From contig NZ_JHEI01000135.1 in assembly GCF_001273835.1 (NCBI RefSeq), positions 1-64,000 of the forward strand: a DNA stretch of 64,000 bases, given 5' to 3'. Origin of the DNA: Leucobacter celer subsp. astrifaciens (GTDB lineage Bacteria; Actinomycetota; Actinomycetes; Actinomycetales; Microbacteriaceae). Below are positions 43,456-53,103 of the stretch, piece after piece (positions within the stretch are counted from its first letter, which is position 1; each line of letters starts with the position of its first letter). The position numbers and the translations under genes were made by a program. The notes below the pieces were generated by a model. That model made no database searches. It was given only the letters and a program-made list of their open reading frames with translations, and was not told where the DNA came from.

Positions 43456-46400
43456 TTCGTCGACTGGTAGGCGCGCACCTTCACCGCGCGCCAGGGGCCG
43501 ATGGGGTTGCCGCTCCAGCGGGATCCCACGGGCACGCGCTCGCCGCGCATGACGAGCGACGCGGGTCCGACGGTCGCGTGCGCGCCGATGGTCGCGGCCG
43601 GGAGGATGACGCTGTGCGGGCCGAGCGTGGCCCCGGCCTCGAGTTCGACGGTATCCATGCTCATAATTCGATCATGGAAGAGGTGCGTCTGCACGACGCA
43701 GCCCCGGTTGACCGTGGATCCATCCCCGAGGGTCACCAGATCGGGCTCCGGCAGCCAGTAGGACTCGCACCACACGCCGGTCCCGATCCGCGCGCCCAAC
43801 GATCGCAGCCAGATCGCGAGCGCGGGTGTGCCCGCCGCCGCCCGCGCGAACCAGGGCGCGGCGACCATCTCGGTGAAGGTGTCGCTCACCTCGGTGCGCC
43901 ACACGAAACTCGACCAGAGCGGAGCCTCCCCCGCCCGGATCGGGCCGACGATCGTCCACTTCGCCGCCGTCGAGATGCTCGCCGCGACCGCGCCCGCCGC
44001 GAGCATGACGAGCCCGGAGAGCAGCAGCGTCCACAGCGGCCCGGTCCGCTCCCAGAGCAGCGCGAAGGCGAAGAGCACCGCGAGTCCCAGGCCGCAGGTG
44101 GCGATCACCGGCACCACACGGCAGAGCTCCCACAGCGAGCGCGCCACGCGCAGGCCCGGGCCCGGGCGGTAGGTGCGCGAGTCGTCCCCGCTCTGCGCCG
44201 CTCGGCGCAGCCGCACCGGCGGCGAGCCGAGCCACGACGAGCCCGCCTTGGCCTTGTCGGGTGCCACCGACAGCACCGCGACGAGCGAGTCCTTGGGGAC
44301 GCGCTGACCGGGACCCGCCATGCCGGAATTGCCGAGGAACGCCCGCTTGCCGATGCGCACCCTGCCGATGCGCAGCCAGCCGCGCTGCAACTCGTAGGAG
44401 GCCACCATCGTGTCGTCGGCGAGGAACGCACCGTCGTCGATGCGCGTCATGGCGGGCAGCAGCAGCACGGTCGATGCCTCCACGTTCCTGCCGACACGGG
44501 TCCCCAGCAAGCGCAGCCAGACCGGGGTGAACAGGCTGGAGTAGAGCGGGAAGAGGAAGCCGCGCGCCGCGTCGAGCACCCGTTCGGTGGCCCACGCCTG
44601 CCAGCCGATCCGGCCCAGCACCGGGAAGGTCCCCTCCCGCAGACCGATCGACAGCAGCCGTACGATCGTCACCACCGCACCGCCGTAGAGCAGCCCCGTG
44701 ACGAGTACCGCCGGCACGAGAGCACCGAAAGCCGCGAGAGCCGCGGTCCCCAGCGTCTCGCTGCCGCGCACCGCGGCGGCGATCACGATCCCGCCCCCGG
44801 CGAAGGCGATGAACGGCAGCAGGGCCAGGGCGAGGGACGAGACCCCGTACACCACCTGCCAGGGCCGGGACCGCCTGGGCGATTCCTCGGGCCACTGCGC
44901 CGAACGGGACCCGACGCGCACCGCGGGAGATCCGGCCCAGGTCTGCTCCGCCTTGACCCGGCCGAAGACCGCAGATCCCGGTGCGATCTCGGCGCCGTCG
45001 TCGATGCGGGTACCCGGCGCCAGCGTGCTGCGCGCACCCACCGCGACCTCGCGGCCGATCCGCACCTCGCCGATGCGCAGCAGGTCGCCGTCGATCCAGT
45101 ACCCCGTGAGGTCCACCTCCGGCTCGATCGCGGATCGCGCGCCCACCTCAAGCATCCCGGTGATCGGGGGCAGCGCGTGCATGCTGACGTCGCGACCGAT
45201 CCTCGCACCGAGTGCGCGGGCGTAGAGGGTGATCCAGGGAGCGCCGGCCAACCCCACCGCATCGATCTGGGCGGCGAACTGCTCGGCGAGCCACAGCCGC
45301 ATGTGCACCTGTCCACCCCGCGGGTAGTCCCCTGGGCTGACTCCCGCGAGCAGCAGTCGCGCGGCGAGAGCCGCCATCGACATGCGGCCGATCGGCGTCG
45401 AGACGATCAGGATCGCGATCACGAGGGTCCAGAGCGGCGCGGTCGGCAGTACCTCGAATCCGGTGGTGAGGTTCAGGATCGCACCGGTCGTGAGCAGGTA
45501 GACGAGCCAGCGCAGTCCGCTCGCGATGAAGAGCGGCGCACCCACGAGGGTCTGCACCCACTGGGTGCGACGGGGAGTCGGGAGGGGATGGTGGAAGTCG
45601 CCGGGGCCGCTCGCGTCCTCCACCGCCGCGATAGCCTTCGCCATGGCGCGCAGCCTCGGCACATCGTAGATGTCGGCGACCGTGAACTCGGCGACGCGGG
45701 CGCGCACCCGCGACACGAGCTGGGCCGCGGCCAGCGATCCGCCGCCGAGATCGAAGAAGTCGGCACCGGTGCCGGGCACCGGCACACCCAGAACGGCCTG
45801 CCACTGCTCGGCCAGCCAGCGCTCGGTGTCGGTGAGGCCCTGCGCAACGGGCTCCTCGACCCCGGGCAGCGGCCACGGCAGCGCCGCGCGATCCACCTTG
45901 CCCGAGGTGCGCACGGGAAGCTCGTCGACCACCGCGAGCAGCGGCATCACCCCCGCCGCGAGCCGCTCCGCCAGGTGCGTGCGCGCCAGCGCGAGGTCGA
46001 GCGGATCGTCGCCCTCGACCACGAGATACCCCACCAGCAGCGGAACGCCGGCGTCACTCGACTGCACAGCGGCGGCGGCCGCCGTGACGCCCGGCAGCTC
46101 CTGCAGCGCGTTCTCCACTTCTCCGAGCTCGATGCGCCGCCCGCCGACCTTCACCTGGTCGTCGGCCCGGCCGAGGAAGAGGAGGCCCTCCGGCTCGTAG
46201 CGCACCAGGTCGCCGGATCGGTAGGCGCGATCCCAGCCGAGGGCCGGCATGGGCGCGTATTTCTCGGCGTCCTTCGCCGGGTCCAGGTAGCGGGCCAGCC
46301 CGACGCCTCCGATGATCAGCTCGCCGCTCTCCCCGGGCGGCACCCGGTAGCCGTCGGCGTCGACCACGGCCAGGTCCCAGCCGGCGAGCGGCAGCCCGAT

Positions 46401-47396
46401 ACTGATCGGCGAGACGCCGTCGAGGAGGCATCCGCACGAGACCACCGTGGCCTCGGTGGGCCCGTAGGTGTTCCACACCTCGCGCCCCTCCTCGACCAGG
46501 CGCGCCGCGAGTTCGGGCGGGCACGCCTCGCCGCCGAAGATGAGCAGCCGCACGTTCTCGATGGCCTCGTGCGGCCACATCGCGGCGAGCGTGGGCACGG
46601 TCGAGACGACGGTGATGCTCTGTCGCACGAGCCACTGCGCGAGATCCTCGCCGGCGCGGACGAGCGCGCGCGGGGCGGGCACGAGACAGGCCCCGTAGCG
46701 CCAGGCCAGCCACATCTCCTCGCAGGAGGCGTCGAAGGCGACGGAGAGCCCCGCGAGCACCCGATCGCCCGGCCCGAGCGGCGCCTCCTGCAGGAACATG
46801 CGCGATTCGGCGTCCACGAAGGCGGCGGCCGAGCGGTGCGCGACCGCGACGCCCTTCGGCACTCCGGTGGAGCCCGAGGTGAAGATGATCCACGCGTCGT
46901 CGTCGAGACCCGGGTCGGCCGGGACATCCGACCGGGGCGCGTCGGCAGCATCCGGACGGAGCCCGTCTGCCGCGTGCGGGGTCGCGGTGTAGCCCCCGTT
47001 GCCCACGATGCCGACGACGCGCGCCTCGCCGAAGACGAGTCTGGCGCGCTCGTCGCTGTCGTCGGCGTCGACCGGCACGTACGCGGCGCCGGCCAGCATG
47101 ACGGCCAGCACCGCGATGTAGAGCTCCTTCGAACCGCTGTCGACGCGTACGCCGACCCGGTCGCCGCGACGCACCCCGCTCGATCGCAAATCATCAGCGC
47201 GCGCCTCGACCGCCGCGAGCAGTTCGGCGTAGCTCAGCGCGCCCGACCCGTCGTCGAGCGCGCTGGAGTCCGGATGGGCGGTCGCGGTCGCACGCAGGAT
47301 GTCGATGAGCGTGCGCGGCGGCGCGGCCCGCGAGCCGAGCGTCAACGACGCCTGAGGGTCCCGATGGCCGATCGGCCGCGTGTCGGTCGCGTTCAC
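43452..47396 (-). CDS. Pls/PosA-family NRPS-like poly(amino acid) synthetase
   Basis: A 1314-residue membrane synthetase with the layout of epsilon-poly-L-lysine synthetase. The adenylation domain (about 30-505) has FTSGSTG (172-178), FDASCEEMW (A4, 221-229), NTYGPTEAT (A5), YRSGDL (A7) and Lys500 (A10). The carrier domain has LGGGS, with Ser554 for phosphopantetheine. Six membrane helices then alternate with three soluble domains rich in hexapeptide (left-handed beta-helix) repeats. No condensation or thioesterase domain is present. Reading the substrate pocket by alignment to GrsA gives D222, A223, E226, S265, I286, G288, T310, V318, V319. The acidic Glu226 suits a basic amino acid. The exact monomer is not determined. 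Confidence 0.92.
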   Translation of the reverse strand: MNATDTRPIGHRDPQASLTLGSRAAPPRTLIDILRATATAHPDSSALDDGSGALSYAELLAAVEARADDLRSSGVRRGDRVGVRVDSGSKELYIAVLAVMLAGAAYVPVDADDSDERARLVFGEARVVGIVGNGGYTATPHAADGLRPDAADAPRSDVPADPGLDDDAWIIFTSGSTGVPKGVAVAHRSAAAFVDAESRMFLQEAPLGPGDRVLAGLSVAFDASCEEMWLAWRYGACLVPAPRALVRAGEDLAQWLVRQSITVVSTVPTLAAMWPHEAIENVRLLIFGGEACPPELAARLVEEGREVWNTYGPTEATVVSCGCLLDGVSPISIGLPLAGWDLAVVDADGYRVPPGESGELIIGGVGLARYLDPAKDAEKYAPMPALGWDRAYRSGDLVRYEPEGLLFLGRADDQVKVGGRRIELGEVENALQELPGVTAAAAAVQSSDAGVPLLVGYLVVEGDDPLDLALARTHLAERLAAGVMPLLAVVDELPVRTSGKVDRAALPWPLPGVEEPVAQGLTDTERWLAEQWQAVLGVPVPGTGADFFDLGGGSLAAAQLVSRVRARVAEFTVADIYDVPRLRAMAKAIAAVEDASGPGDFHHPLPTPRRTQWVQTLVGAPLFIASGLRWLVYLLTTGAILNLTTGFEVLPTAPLWTLVIAILIVSTPIGRMSMAALAARLLLAGVSPGDYPRGGQVHMRLWLAEQFAAQIDAVGLAGAPWITLYARALGARIGRDVSMHALPPITGMLEVGARSAIEPEVDLTGYWIDGDLLRIGEVRIGREVAVGARSTLAPGTRIDDGAEIAPGSAVFGRVKAEQTWAGSPAVRVGSRSAQWPEESPRRSRPWQVVYGVSSLALALLPFIAFAGGGIVIAAAVRGSETLGTAALAAFGALVPAVLVTGLLYGGAVVTIVRLLSIGLREGTFPVLGRIGWQAWATERVLDAARGFLFPLYSSLFTPVWLRLLGTRVGRNVEASTVLLLPAMTRIDDGAFLADDTMVASYELQRGWLRIGRVRIGKRAFLGNSGMAGPGQRVPKDSLVAVLSVAPDKAKAGSSWLGSPPVRLRRAAQSGDDSRTYRPGPGLRVARSLWELCRVVPVIATCGLGLAVLFAFALLWERTGPLWTLLLSGLVMLAAGAVAASISTAAKWTIVGPIRAGEAPLWSSFVWRTEVSDTFTEMVAAPWFARAAAGTPALAIWLRSLGARIGTGVWCESYWLPEPDLVTLGDGSTVNRGCVVQTHLFHDRIMSMDTVELEAGATLGPHSVILPAATIGAHATVGPASLVMRGERVPVGSRWSGNPIGPWRAVKVRAYQSTK

Positions 47397-47604
47397 TTCC
47401 CGGTTCCCTCTTCTCCGCGAGCGGCCTCGGCAGCGACACCTGCCGAACGGTATGCCACGACTATGCCATCCCCCGCTCGGCGCCGTTCCCGCATCACCGC
47501 CTGCGCACGAAGACTTCTCCGAATGCTCACCGGGTGTTCATCTGCCGCCGTCGCGGTTCCGGCCGCGCCGGGGTGCGCCCGCGCCCCGCCGCTAGGATCG
47601 TGTG

Positions 47605-48801
47605 GTGCGCGATTCCTCCCGGCCCCGGCTCCCCTTCGAGGTCTGGGCACTCGTCGCCGGAGGCTTCACCGTGGCGCTCGGCTACGGCGTCGTGGCCCCC
47701 GCGATCCCGCAGTTCGCGCTCGAGTTCGGCGTCTCCTACTTCGCGGCCTCGGCCATCGTCAGTGCGTTCGCACTCATGCGCCTGCTCTCCGCACCGCTCG
47801 CGGGCTGGGTCGTGGGTCGTCTCGGCGAGCGCCGCACCTACACCATCGGCATCCTGATCGTCGCCGGTTCCACGGGTGCGACCGCCCTCGCAGCCGACTA
47901 CGCCCAGTTCGTCGTTCTGCGCGGCGCCGGCGGAATCGGCTCGACCATGTTCACCGTCGCGGCGACGGCGCTGCTCATCAAGGTGAGTCCGCCGAGGGCT
48001 CGCGCTCGCGTCGCGAGCCTCAACGCCGCGGGTTTCCTCCTGGGCGGGCTGCTCGGCCCGGTGTTCGGCGGGATCGTGGCCTCGTTCGGCCTCCGTGCGC
48101 CCTTCGTGTTCTACTTCGTCACACTGCTCGCCGCGGCCGCGGTGGTCGCCATCGCGCTCCGGGGCTCTCACGCGGCGGCGCGACCGAGCGGGGACCCCGG
48201 CGCCGATGACACGATGACGCTCCGCGAGGCGCTCCGCGTCCCCCACTTCCGCTCGCTGCTGCTCTCGGTCTTCGCGTTCGGCTGGTCATCGTTCGGAGTG
48301 CGGGTGTCGGTGATCCCGCTCCTCGTCGTCGCCGCGTTCAACGGCGACGCGGCGCTCGCCGCGTGGGTGCTCGCGGCCTACGCCGCCGGCAATGCGCTGC
48401 TCATCTTCCCCTCGGGCCGCTGGAACGACACCGTCGGCCGCAAGCCGATGCTCGTGCTGGGATCGGCGGTGCTGGCCGTCGGGTATCTCGTGCTTCCGGC
48501 CTCGCCGAGCGTCTGGGTCGTGTTCATCGTGATGTTCGCGGTCGGCGCAGGATCAGCGCTCGTCAATCCGGGACAGCAGGCCGTCCTCGCCGACGTCCTC
48601 GAGCAGCGGCGCGGTGGTGGCGTCGTCGCGGCGTACTCGATGACCAGCGACCTCGGCGGAGTGCTCGGTCCGCTGGTCGCGGGCGCCCTCGTCGACCTCG
48701 CGGGATTCGGCTGGGCGTTCGGGATCACGGCCGCGCTGCTCCTGGTCGCGATGCTCGCGTGGCTGCTCGTCCCGGATTCACGGCGGCTCGCGCAGCCCTG
48801 A
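47605..48801 (+). CDS. MFS transporter
   Basis: A 398-residue permease with about twelve membrane helices and the motif-A-like loop GWVVGRLGERRTY. It resembles drug/sugar efflux MFS proteins. The start is GTG at 47605, six bases after TAGGAT (47593-47598). A GTG one codon earlier lies too close to that box. It is divergent from the synthetase gene across 208 bases and might export a product or protect against it, which is inference only. It converges on def with a 3-base gap. Confidence 0.83.
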   Translation: MRDSSRPRLPFEVWALVAGGFTVALGYGVVAPAIPQFALEFGVSYFAASAIVSAFALMRLLSAPLAGWVVGRLGERRTYTIGILIVAGSTGATALAADYAQFVVLRGAGGIGSTMFTVAATALLIKVSPPRARARVASLNAAGFLLGGLLGPVFGGIVASFGLRAPFVFYFVTLLAAAAVVAIALRGSHAAARPSGDPGADDTMTLREALRVPHFRSLLLSVFAFGWSSFGVRVSVIPLLVVAAFNGDAALAAWVLAAYAAGNALLIFPSGRWNDTVGRKPMLVLGSAVLAVGYLVLPASPSVWVVFIVMFAVGAGSALVNPGQQAVLADVLEQRRGGGVVAAYSMTSDLGGVLGPLVAGALVDLAGFGWAFGITAALLLVAMLAWLLVPDSRRLAQP

Positions 48802-48804
48802 CCG

Positions 48805-49368
48805 TCAGCCCTCCAGATCGTCGACGCCCGGCAGCCAGCTGAGCCCGGGCTTGCCCCAGCCGTTCTTGCGCTGGGCCTTCTGCGCTCCCCGGTTCTCGGG
48901 GTGCACCAGGCGGTCGACGTAGAGCAGGCCGCTCAGGTGGTCGAACTCGTGCTGCAGGATGCGCGCGAACCAACCGTTCGCCTGCACCTCGAATCGGTTG
49001 CCGTCGATGTCCTGCGCCCGCAGCAGCGCACGCGGCGAACGCCGCAGCGCGAAGCGCTCCCCGGGGAAGGACAGGCAGCCCTCCACCTCGTCCTCGCCCG
49101 GCAGGCCGGGCTCGGGCGGCGCGATCCACAGCTCGGGATTGATCGCGACCCCCTGCGCGGGCGCCTCGTCCTGATCCTCGTACATCCACACGAAGACGCG
49201 CTTGCCGACGCCGACCTGGGGCGCCGCGAGCCCGACGCCCGGGGCCGCGACCGTAGTCTCGTACATGTCGTCCACGAGGGTGCGCAGCTCGGCGTCGAAC
49301 TCGGTGACGGGGGCTGCGGGACGGTGGAGCACGGGCTCGCCGGAGATCACGATGGGAAGAACTGCCAT
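48805..49368 (-). CDS. def: peptide deformylase
   Basis: A 187-residue metalloenzyme that removes the formyl group from nascent proteins. All three motifs are intact: GVGLAAPQVG, EGCLSFPG (cysteine ligand) and HEFDHLSG (two histidine ligands and catalytic Glu). The C-terminus carries the longer basic extension common in Actinobacteria. The ATG at 49366-49368 lies seven bases after TAAGCT, so the message may be leaderless. It is divergent from orn. Confidence 0.97.
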   Translation of the reverse strand: MAVLPIVISGEPVLHRPAAPVTEFDAELRTLVDDMYETTVAAPGVGLAAPQVGVGKRVFVWMYEDQDEAPAQGVAINPELWIAPPEPGLPGEDEVEGCLSFPGERFALRRSPRALLRAQDIDGNRFEVQANGWFARILQHEFDHLSGLLYVDRLVHPENRGAQKAQRKNGWGKPGLSWLPGVDDLEG

Positions 49369-49430
49369 GGAGTCCAGCTTATCGGGCAGCGTCTAGACTG
49401 AATTGGTTCAAGTGGCTGAAGGAGTGCAAC

Positions 49431-50081
49431 GTGTCGAACACCCCAGCAGATCAAATCGTCTGGATCGACTGCGAGATGACCGGTCTCGATGCGGATCGCG
49501 ATGGACTGTGCGAGATCGCCGTGATCGTGACCGATTTCGAGCTCGAGCCGCTCGACCCGGGGTTCGAGCTCGTCATCAACCCCGGCGCTGAGGCGCTCGA
49601 GAACATGAACGACTTCGTGCGGAACATGCACGAGAGCTCGGGACTCCTCCCCCGCATCGAGAACGGCGCCACGCTCGAGGAGGCAGAGGCCCAGGTGCTC
49701 GCGTATCTGAGCCGCTTCGTCACCGCCGGCCGCCGGCCGCTCGTCGCGGGCAACACCATCGGCATGGATCGCCGCTTCATCGCGAAGTACCTCCCCGGGC
49801 TCGAAGAGCGTCTGCACTATCGCAGCATCGACGTCTCGACGATCAAGGAGCTGAGCCGGCGCTGGTATCCGGCCGCCTACTTCGGCGCTCCGGAGAAGCG
49901 CGGCGGTCATCGGGCCCTCGCCGACATCGCCGAGTCGATTCAGGAGCTCGCCTACTTCCGCAGCACCGTCATGGTCGAAGGCCGGGGCCCCGACAAGAGC
50001 GCCTCGGCCGAGCTCGCGCGCGCTGCGAGCGAGCGCTACGCCCCGCTCATCGACGGCCCGGATCCGGCCCCCGCCGCCTGA
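49431..50081 (+). CDS. orn: oligoribonuclease
   Basis: A 216-residue DEDDh 3'-5' exonuclease that degrades dinucleotides, including pGpG from c-di-GMP turnover. WIDCEMTGLD holds the first Asp/Glu pair. The second Asp is in NTIGMDRRF and GHRALADI holds the His and last Asp. AAGGAG lies seven bases before the GTG. TAGACT at 49394-49399 is a likely -10 box, giving a leader of about 25 bases. The GGDEF-EAL gene 600 bases downstream makes a substrate for this enzyme. Confidence 0.96.
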   Translation: MSNTPADQIVWIDCEMTGLDADRDGLCEIAVIVTDFELEPLDPGFELVINPGAEALENMNDFVRNMHESSGLLPRIENGATLEEAEAQVLAYLSRFVTAGRRPLVAGNTIGMDRRFIAKYLPGLEERLHYRSIDVSTIKELSRRWYPAAYFGAPEKRGGHRALADIAESIQELAYFRSTVMVEGRGPDKSASAELARAASERYAPLIDGPDPAPAA

Positions 50082-50099
50082 ACTCCCCCGTCGGACCGG

Positions 50100-50525
50100 T
50101 CACCTCTCGGGATCGTCGTCCCGCGACCACGCGATGGCGATGAGCCGCCGCAGCACGTCGAGGTCGATGTCCTCGAGCCGCTTCACGTAGACGCAGCCGG
50201 CGCCCTCGGTGTAGGTGCCCAGCCGGGGCAGCAGCTCCGCCCCTTCGGGCAGATCCTTCAGACCGTAGAGCGAGAGCTGCGCCTTGCGCGGCGAGAAGCC
50301 GGTCTTCGGCCAGTCGCCGCGAGTACGAGGGTTCGCCGGCGACACATAGCGGTAACTGCCGTATCCGACGATCGAGGGACCCCACAGCACCGGTTCCTCG
50401 CCCGTGACCTCTCCGAATATCTCGGCCAGCGCCAAGCCATCAGTGCGACGCTTCGCCGGGGTCGCCCGCTCCAGAAACGCGCGCACGTCGGCGTCGGTCG
50501 GTCGGGTTTTGATGTCGTCGGCCAT
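50100..50525 (-). CDS. DUF1801-like small protein
   Basis: A 141-residue cytoplasmic protein. GPSIVGYGSYRYVSPANPRTRGDWPKTGFSPRKAQLSLYGL resembles the DUF1801 (YdhG-like) fold in pattern, and the N-terminal TPAKRRTDGLALAEIFGEVTGEEPVLWG fits. Function unknown. The ATG at 50523-50525 lies six bases after CACAAT, the spacing seen at other leaderless candidates although the hexamer is poorer. It is convergent with orn, with an 18-base gap. Confidence 0.8.
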   Translation of the reverse strand: MADDIKTRPTDADVRAFLERATPAKRRTDGLALAEIFGEVTGEEPVLWGPSIVGYGSYRYVSPANPRTRGDWPKTGFSPRKAQLSLYGLKDLPEGAELLPRLGTYTEGAGCVYVKRLEDIDLDVLRRLIAIAWSRDDDPER

Positions 50526-50694
50526 GGGGCCATTGTGGCACGCACCACCGGGTTCCGGGAGTGCGGGTGTCCGTTGCAGTAGCCGCTTCAATGCGCCGCA
50601 GCCCCCTGCGCGCGTGCCATAATTGACACCGCTACGTGCGGCACCTCGCGCCCTCACCATCGAGTGGAGCCGCCGCGACAGGGGAAGAGGAGCC

Positions 50695-53025
50695 GTGTTC
50701 AGACGCATGGATGCGACGAAGCGGAGCGATATCCTCGCCGCGCCCGTCGTCGCACTCGCCCTGGGCACCATCGGATACGGGATCTACCACCTGGTCGAGT
50801 CGCCGCCCGAATCGTGGACGCTCGTGCTCGCCGTGATCGCGAGCGTGATCATCTGCGGGCCGTTCCAGATGCACATCGGCCGTGCTCCCGGGTTCCCGCT
50901 CGTGGGCGTGACCATCGCCATACTCGCGATCCAGCCGGTGAAGGCGTCCCCGTTCCTGGGCGTCTGCATCTGGGCGATGGGCTTCGTCATCGCTCAGGCG
51001 ATCATGCGCCGCGACCTGCTGCACGCACTGTATGCGACCGGTGCGAGCTCCGCAGCCGCCTTCGTCTTCGTCGCGGTCCAGACCGGCCTGGCCGGCTACG
51101 GCGTGTGGGTGCTGCCGAGCTTCCTCGTCGCGGCCGCCGCGTACTATCTCCTCCTCCTGCTCGGAGCATCCGTCCGACAGCTGCGGCGCCCCGCCCAGGA
51201 ACGGGACTTCACGCTCTCCGTCGTCAGCCCGACCCGGGTCGGGCTCGTCATCCTCGTGGTCGCGCTCACGGCCACGCTCATGATCTCCGTCAATTCCTTC
51301 ATCGTGCCCTGGCTCGAGAACGATCCGGGCGCGAGCCGCAGGCCCTTCGTCGTGCTGCTCACGGCGTCGCTGTTCTACGTGCTCGCTCAGCGCCAGCGGT
51401 ACGCGGACATCGAGCAGCGGCTCAACGCCCTCGTCGACGCCGCAGTCGAGCTGCCGCGGGAGGCGGGGAGCGGGCTCTCCACCGCCCTCCAGAGCCGGGC
51501 GCGGTCCATCCTGCGGGCCACCGAAGTCGAGCTTCGCGCCGCGGCGCCCGAGTCCAGAGAGATCGGCGCGCCGGTGAGCCTCGAACCGGGCTCCGAACAG
51601 CACCTGGTCGCATTGCACAAGGTGGGAGGGGTGCCCTTCACGAGAGAGGACGAGCACGCGCTCGCCACTCTCGCGCACGTGGCGAACGAGGCGGCGCGCA
51701 TCCAGTCCGAGGTGGACGTCCTCGAACGCCGGGCGAACAGCGACACGCTCACCGGACTGCCGAACTACGGGGCGTTCCAGAAGGCGCTCGTCGAGGCGAA
51801 CGAGAACCGCCCGTACCACGAGGGCATCGCCCTGCTCTTCATCGACATCGACAACTTCAAGAAGCTCAATGACAATTTCGGCCACCGCGCGGGTGACGAA
51901 CTGCTCCGGGCCGTCGCCGGCCGGCTCCAGAGCGCGGCCGGGGGCGGAGATTTCGTCTCCCGCGTCGGCGGTGACGAGTTCGTCGTCATCCTCTCGGGGC
52001 TCGTCTCCCTCGACCAGGCGAAGGAGACCGCCGACCGGATCATCGAGACGGTCAACCAGCCGCTCTCCCTCGAGGGGCAGTACATGCGGCCGATCGTCAG
52101 CGCCGGTCTCGCCTTCTCGAACCACCGCGAGCTCGACGCGCAGACTCTCGTGGAGGATGCGGACCGGACGATGCTGCAGGTCAAGCGTTCGCGGCGCCAG
52201 GGCGGGCACCTCGAGGGCAGCAGCGTGAGCGTCTCGCTGCACCGCTCGACGCGCACGAACGACATCGTCGCGCGGGCGATCCGCGGCGGCAGGCTCAGCC
52301 TCGCGTTCCAGCCGATCGTCAGCATCGAGCAGGGCAGGATCTGGGCGTTCGAGGCGCTCGTGCGCTACGTCGATCCCGAGCTCGGCCCGATCTCCCCGCC
52401 CTCGCTCGTCGCGCGGGCCAAGAGCCTCGGCCTCATGAACGAGCTCACCCAGCAGGTCATCACGAAGGCTCTCGACGCAGCGGAAGAGTTCCGCGGGCTC
52501 GAGCCCGGCATCGACTGCATGACGGTGAACCTCGAACTGGGTCAGATCAGCGAGGCCGAACTCGGGCCGTTCATCCGCACCGCGGCGGCGGCTCACCCCG
52601 ATGTCTCGCTCTGCATCGAGCTCAACGAGCGCTCGCTGCGCTCGGTCACCGACGACCTGCGACGCGATGCCGAGATCATGCAGGACGCCGGGGTGATCAT
52701 CGCGCTCGACGACTACGGATCCGACGACTCGCCCGTGGGTGCCCTCGTCCGTTTCCCGATGAACGTGCTCAAGATCGACAAGAGCCTCATCAGCGATCTC
52801 GAAGACGTGCGCCAGCGCGAGGTCATCAGAGCGCTGCAGGGCTTCGGCGACAATCTCAATCACACCGTGGTCGTCGAGGGCATCGAGAATCGCGCCATGG
52901 CGGACGTGCTCATCGAGCTCGGCGTGCGCGACGCGCAGGGCTACTACTTCGGCAGGCCGCTCCCGTTCGCGCAGACGATGGACCGGATCCGGCGCTGGAG
53001 CACCCAGGCGATCATCCACGGCTGA
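50695..53025 (+). CDS. membrane GGDEF-EAL c-di-GMP signalling protein
   Basis: A 776-residue protein. About six or seven membrane helices fill residues 12-230, then a coiled/GAF-like linker (about 240-340), a diguanylate cyclase domain with intact GGDEF at 425-429 (phosphate- and metal-binding FIDIDNFKKLND upstream) and a phosphodiesterase domain with EAL at 553-555. EAL catalytic residues are preserved: VNLE, IELNE, LDDYGSD, KIDKS, VEGIE and QGYYFG. Both activities are therefore possible. The GTG at 50695-50697 has AGAGGAGCC upstream. The in-frame frame extending to 50623 has no ribosome site. It would set c-di-GMP levels at the membrane. Confidence 0.93.
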   Translation: MFRRMDATKRSDILAAPVVALALGTIGYGIYHLVESPPESWTLVLAVIASVIICGPFQMHIGRAPGFPLVGVTIAILAIQPVKASPFLGVCIWAMGFVIAQAIMRRDLLHALYATGASSAAAFVFVAVQTGLAGYGVWVLPSFLVAAAAYYLLLLLGASVRQLRRPAQERDFTLSVVSPTRVGLVILVVALTATLMISVNSFIVPWLENDPGASRRPFVVLLTASLFYVLAQRQRYADIEQRLNALVDAAVELPREAGSGLSTALQSRARSILRATEVELRAAAPESREIGAPVSLEPGSEQHLVALHKVGGVPFTREDEHALATLAHVANEAARIQSEVDVLERRANSDTLTGLPNYGAFQKALVEANENRPYHEGIALLFIDIDNFKKLNDNFGHRAGDELLRAVAGRLQSAAGGGDFVSRVGGDEFVVILSGLVSLDQAKETADRIIETVNQPLSLEGQYMRPIVSAGLAFSNHRELDAQTLVEDADRTMLQVKRSRRQGGHLEGSSVSVSLHRSTRTNDIVARAIRGGRLSLAFQPIVSIEQGRIWAFEALVRYVDPELGPISPPSLVARAKSLGLMNELTQQVITKALDAAEEFRGLEPGIDCMTVNLELGQISEAELGPFIRTAAAAHPDVSLCIELNERSLRSVTDDLRRDAEIMQDAGVIIALDDYGSDDSPVGALVRFPMNVLKIDKSLISDLEDVRQREVIRALQGFGDNLNHTVVVEGIENRAMADVLIELGVRDAQGYYFGRPLPFAQTMDRIRRWSTQAIIHG

Positions 53026-53103
53026 GTCCGCCCCAGCACGAACGCCCGCGCAGGCGGCCATCGCGGGCGCTCCGGGCTCGGCCGACGCTCCTGCGGGATC
53101 GCC

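Noticed and set aside
43578..48209. Very long open frame (1543 codons) on the plus strand
   Set aside because: It is antisense to the Pls-type synthetase and has Arg/His/Gly-rich low-complexity composition, typical of a shadow frame in high-G+C DNA.
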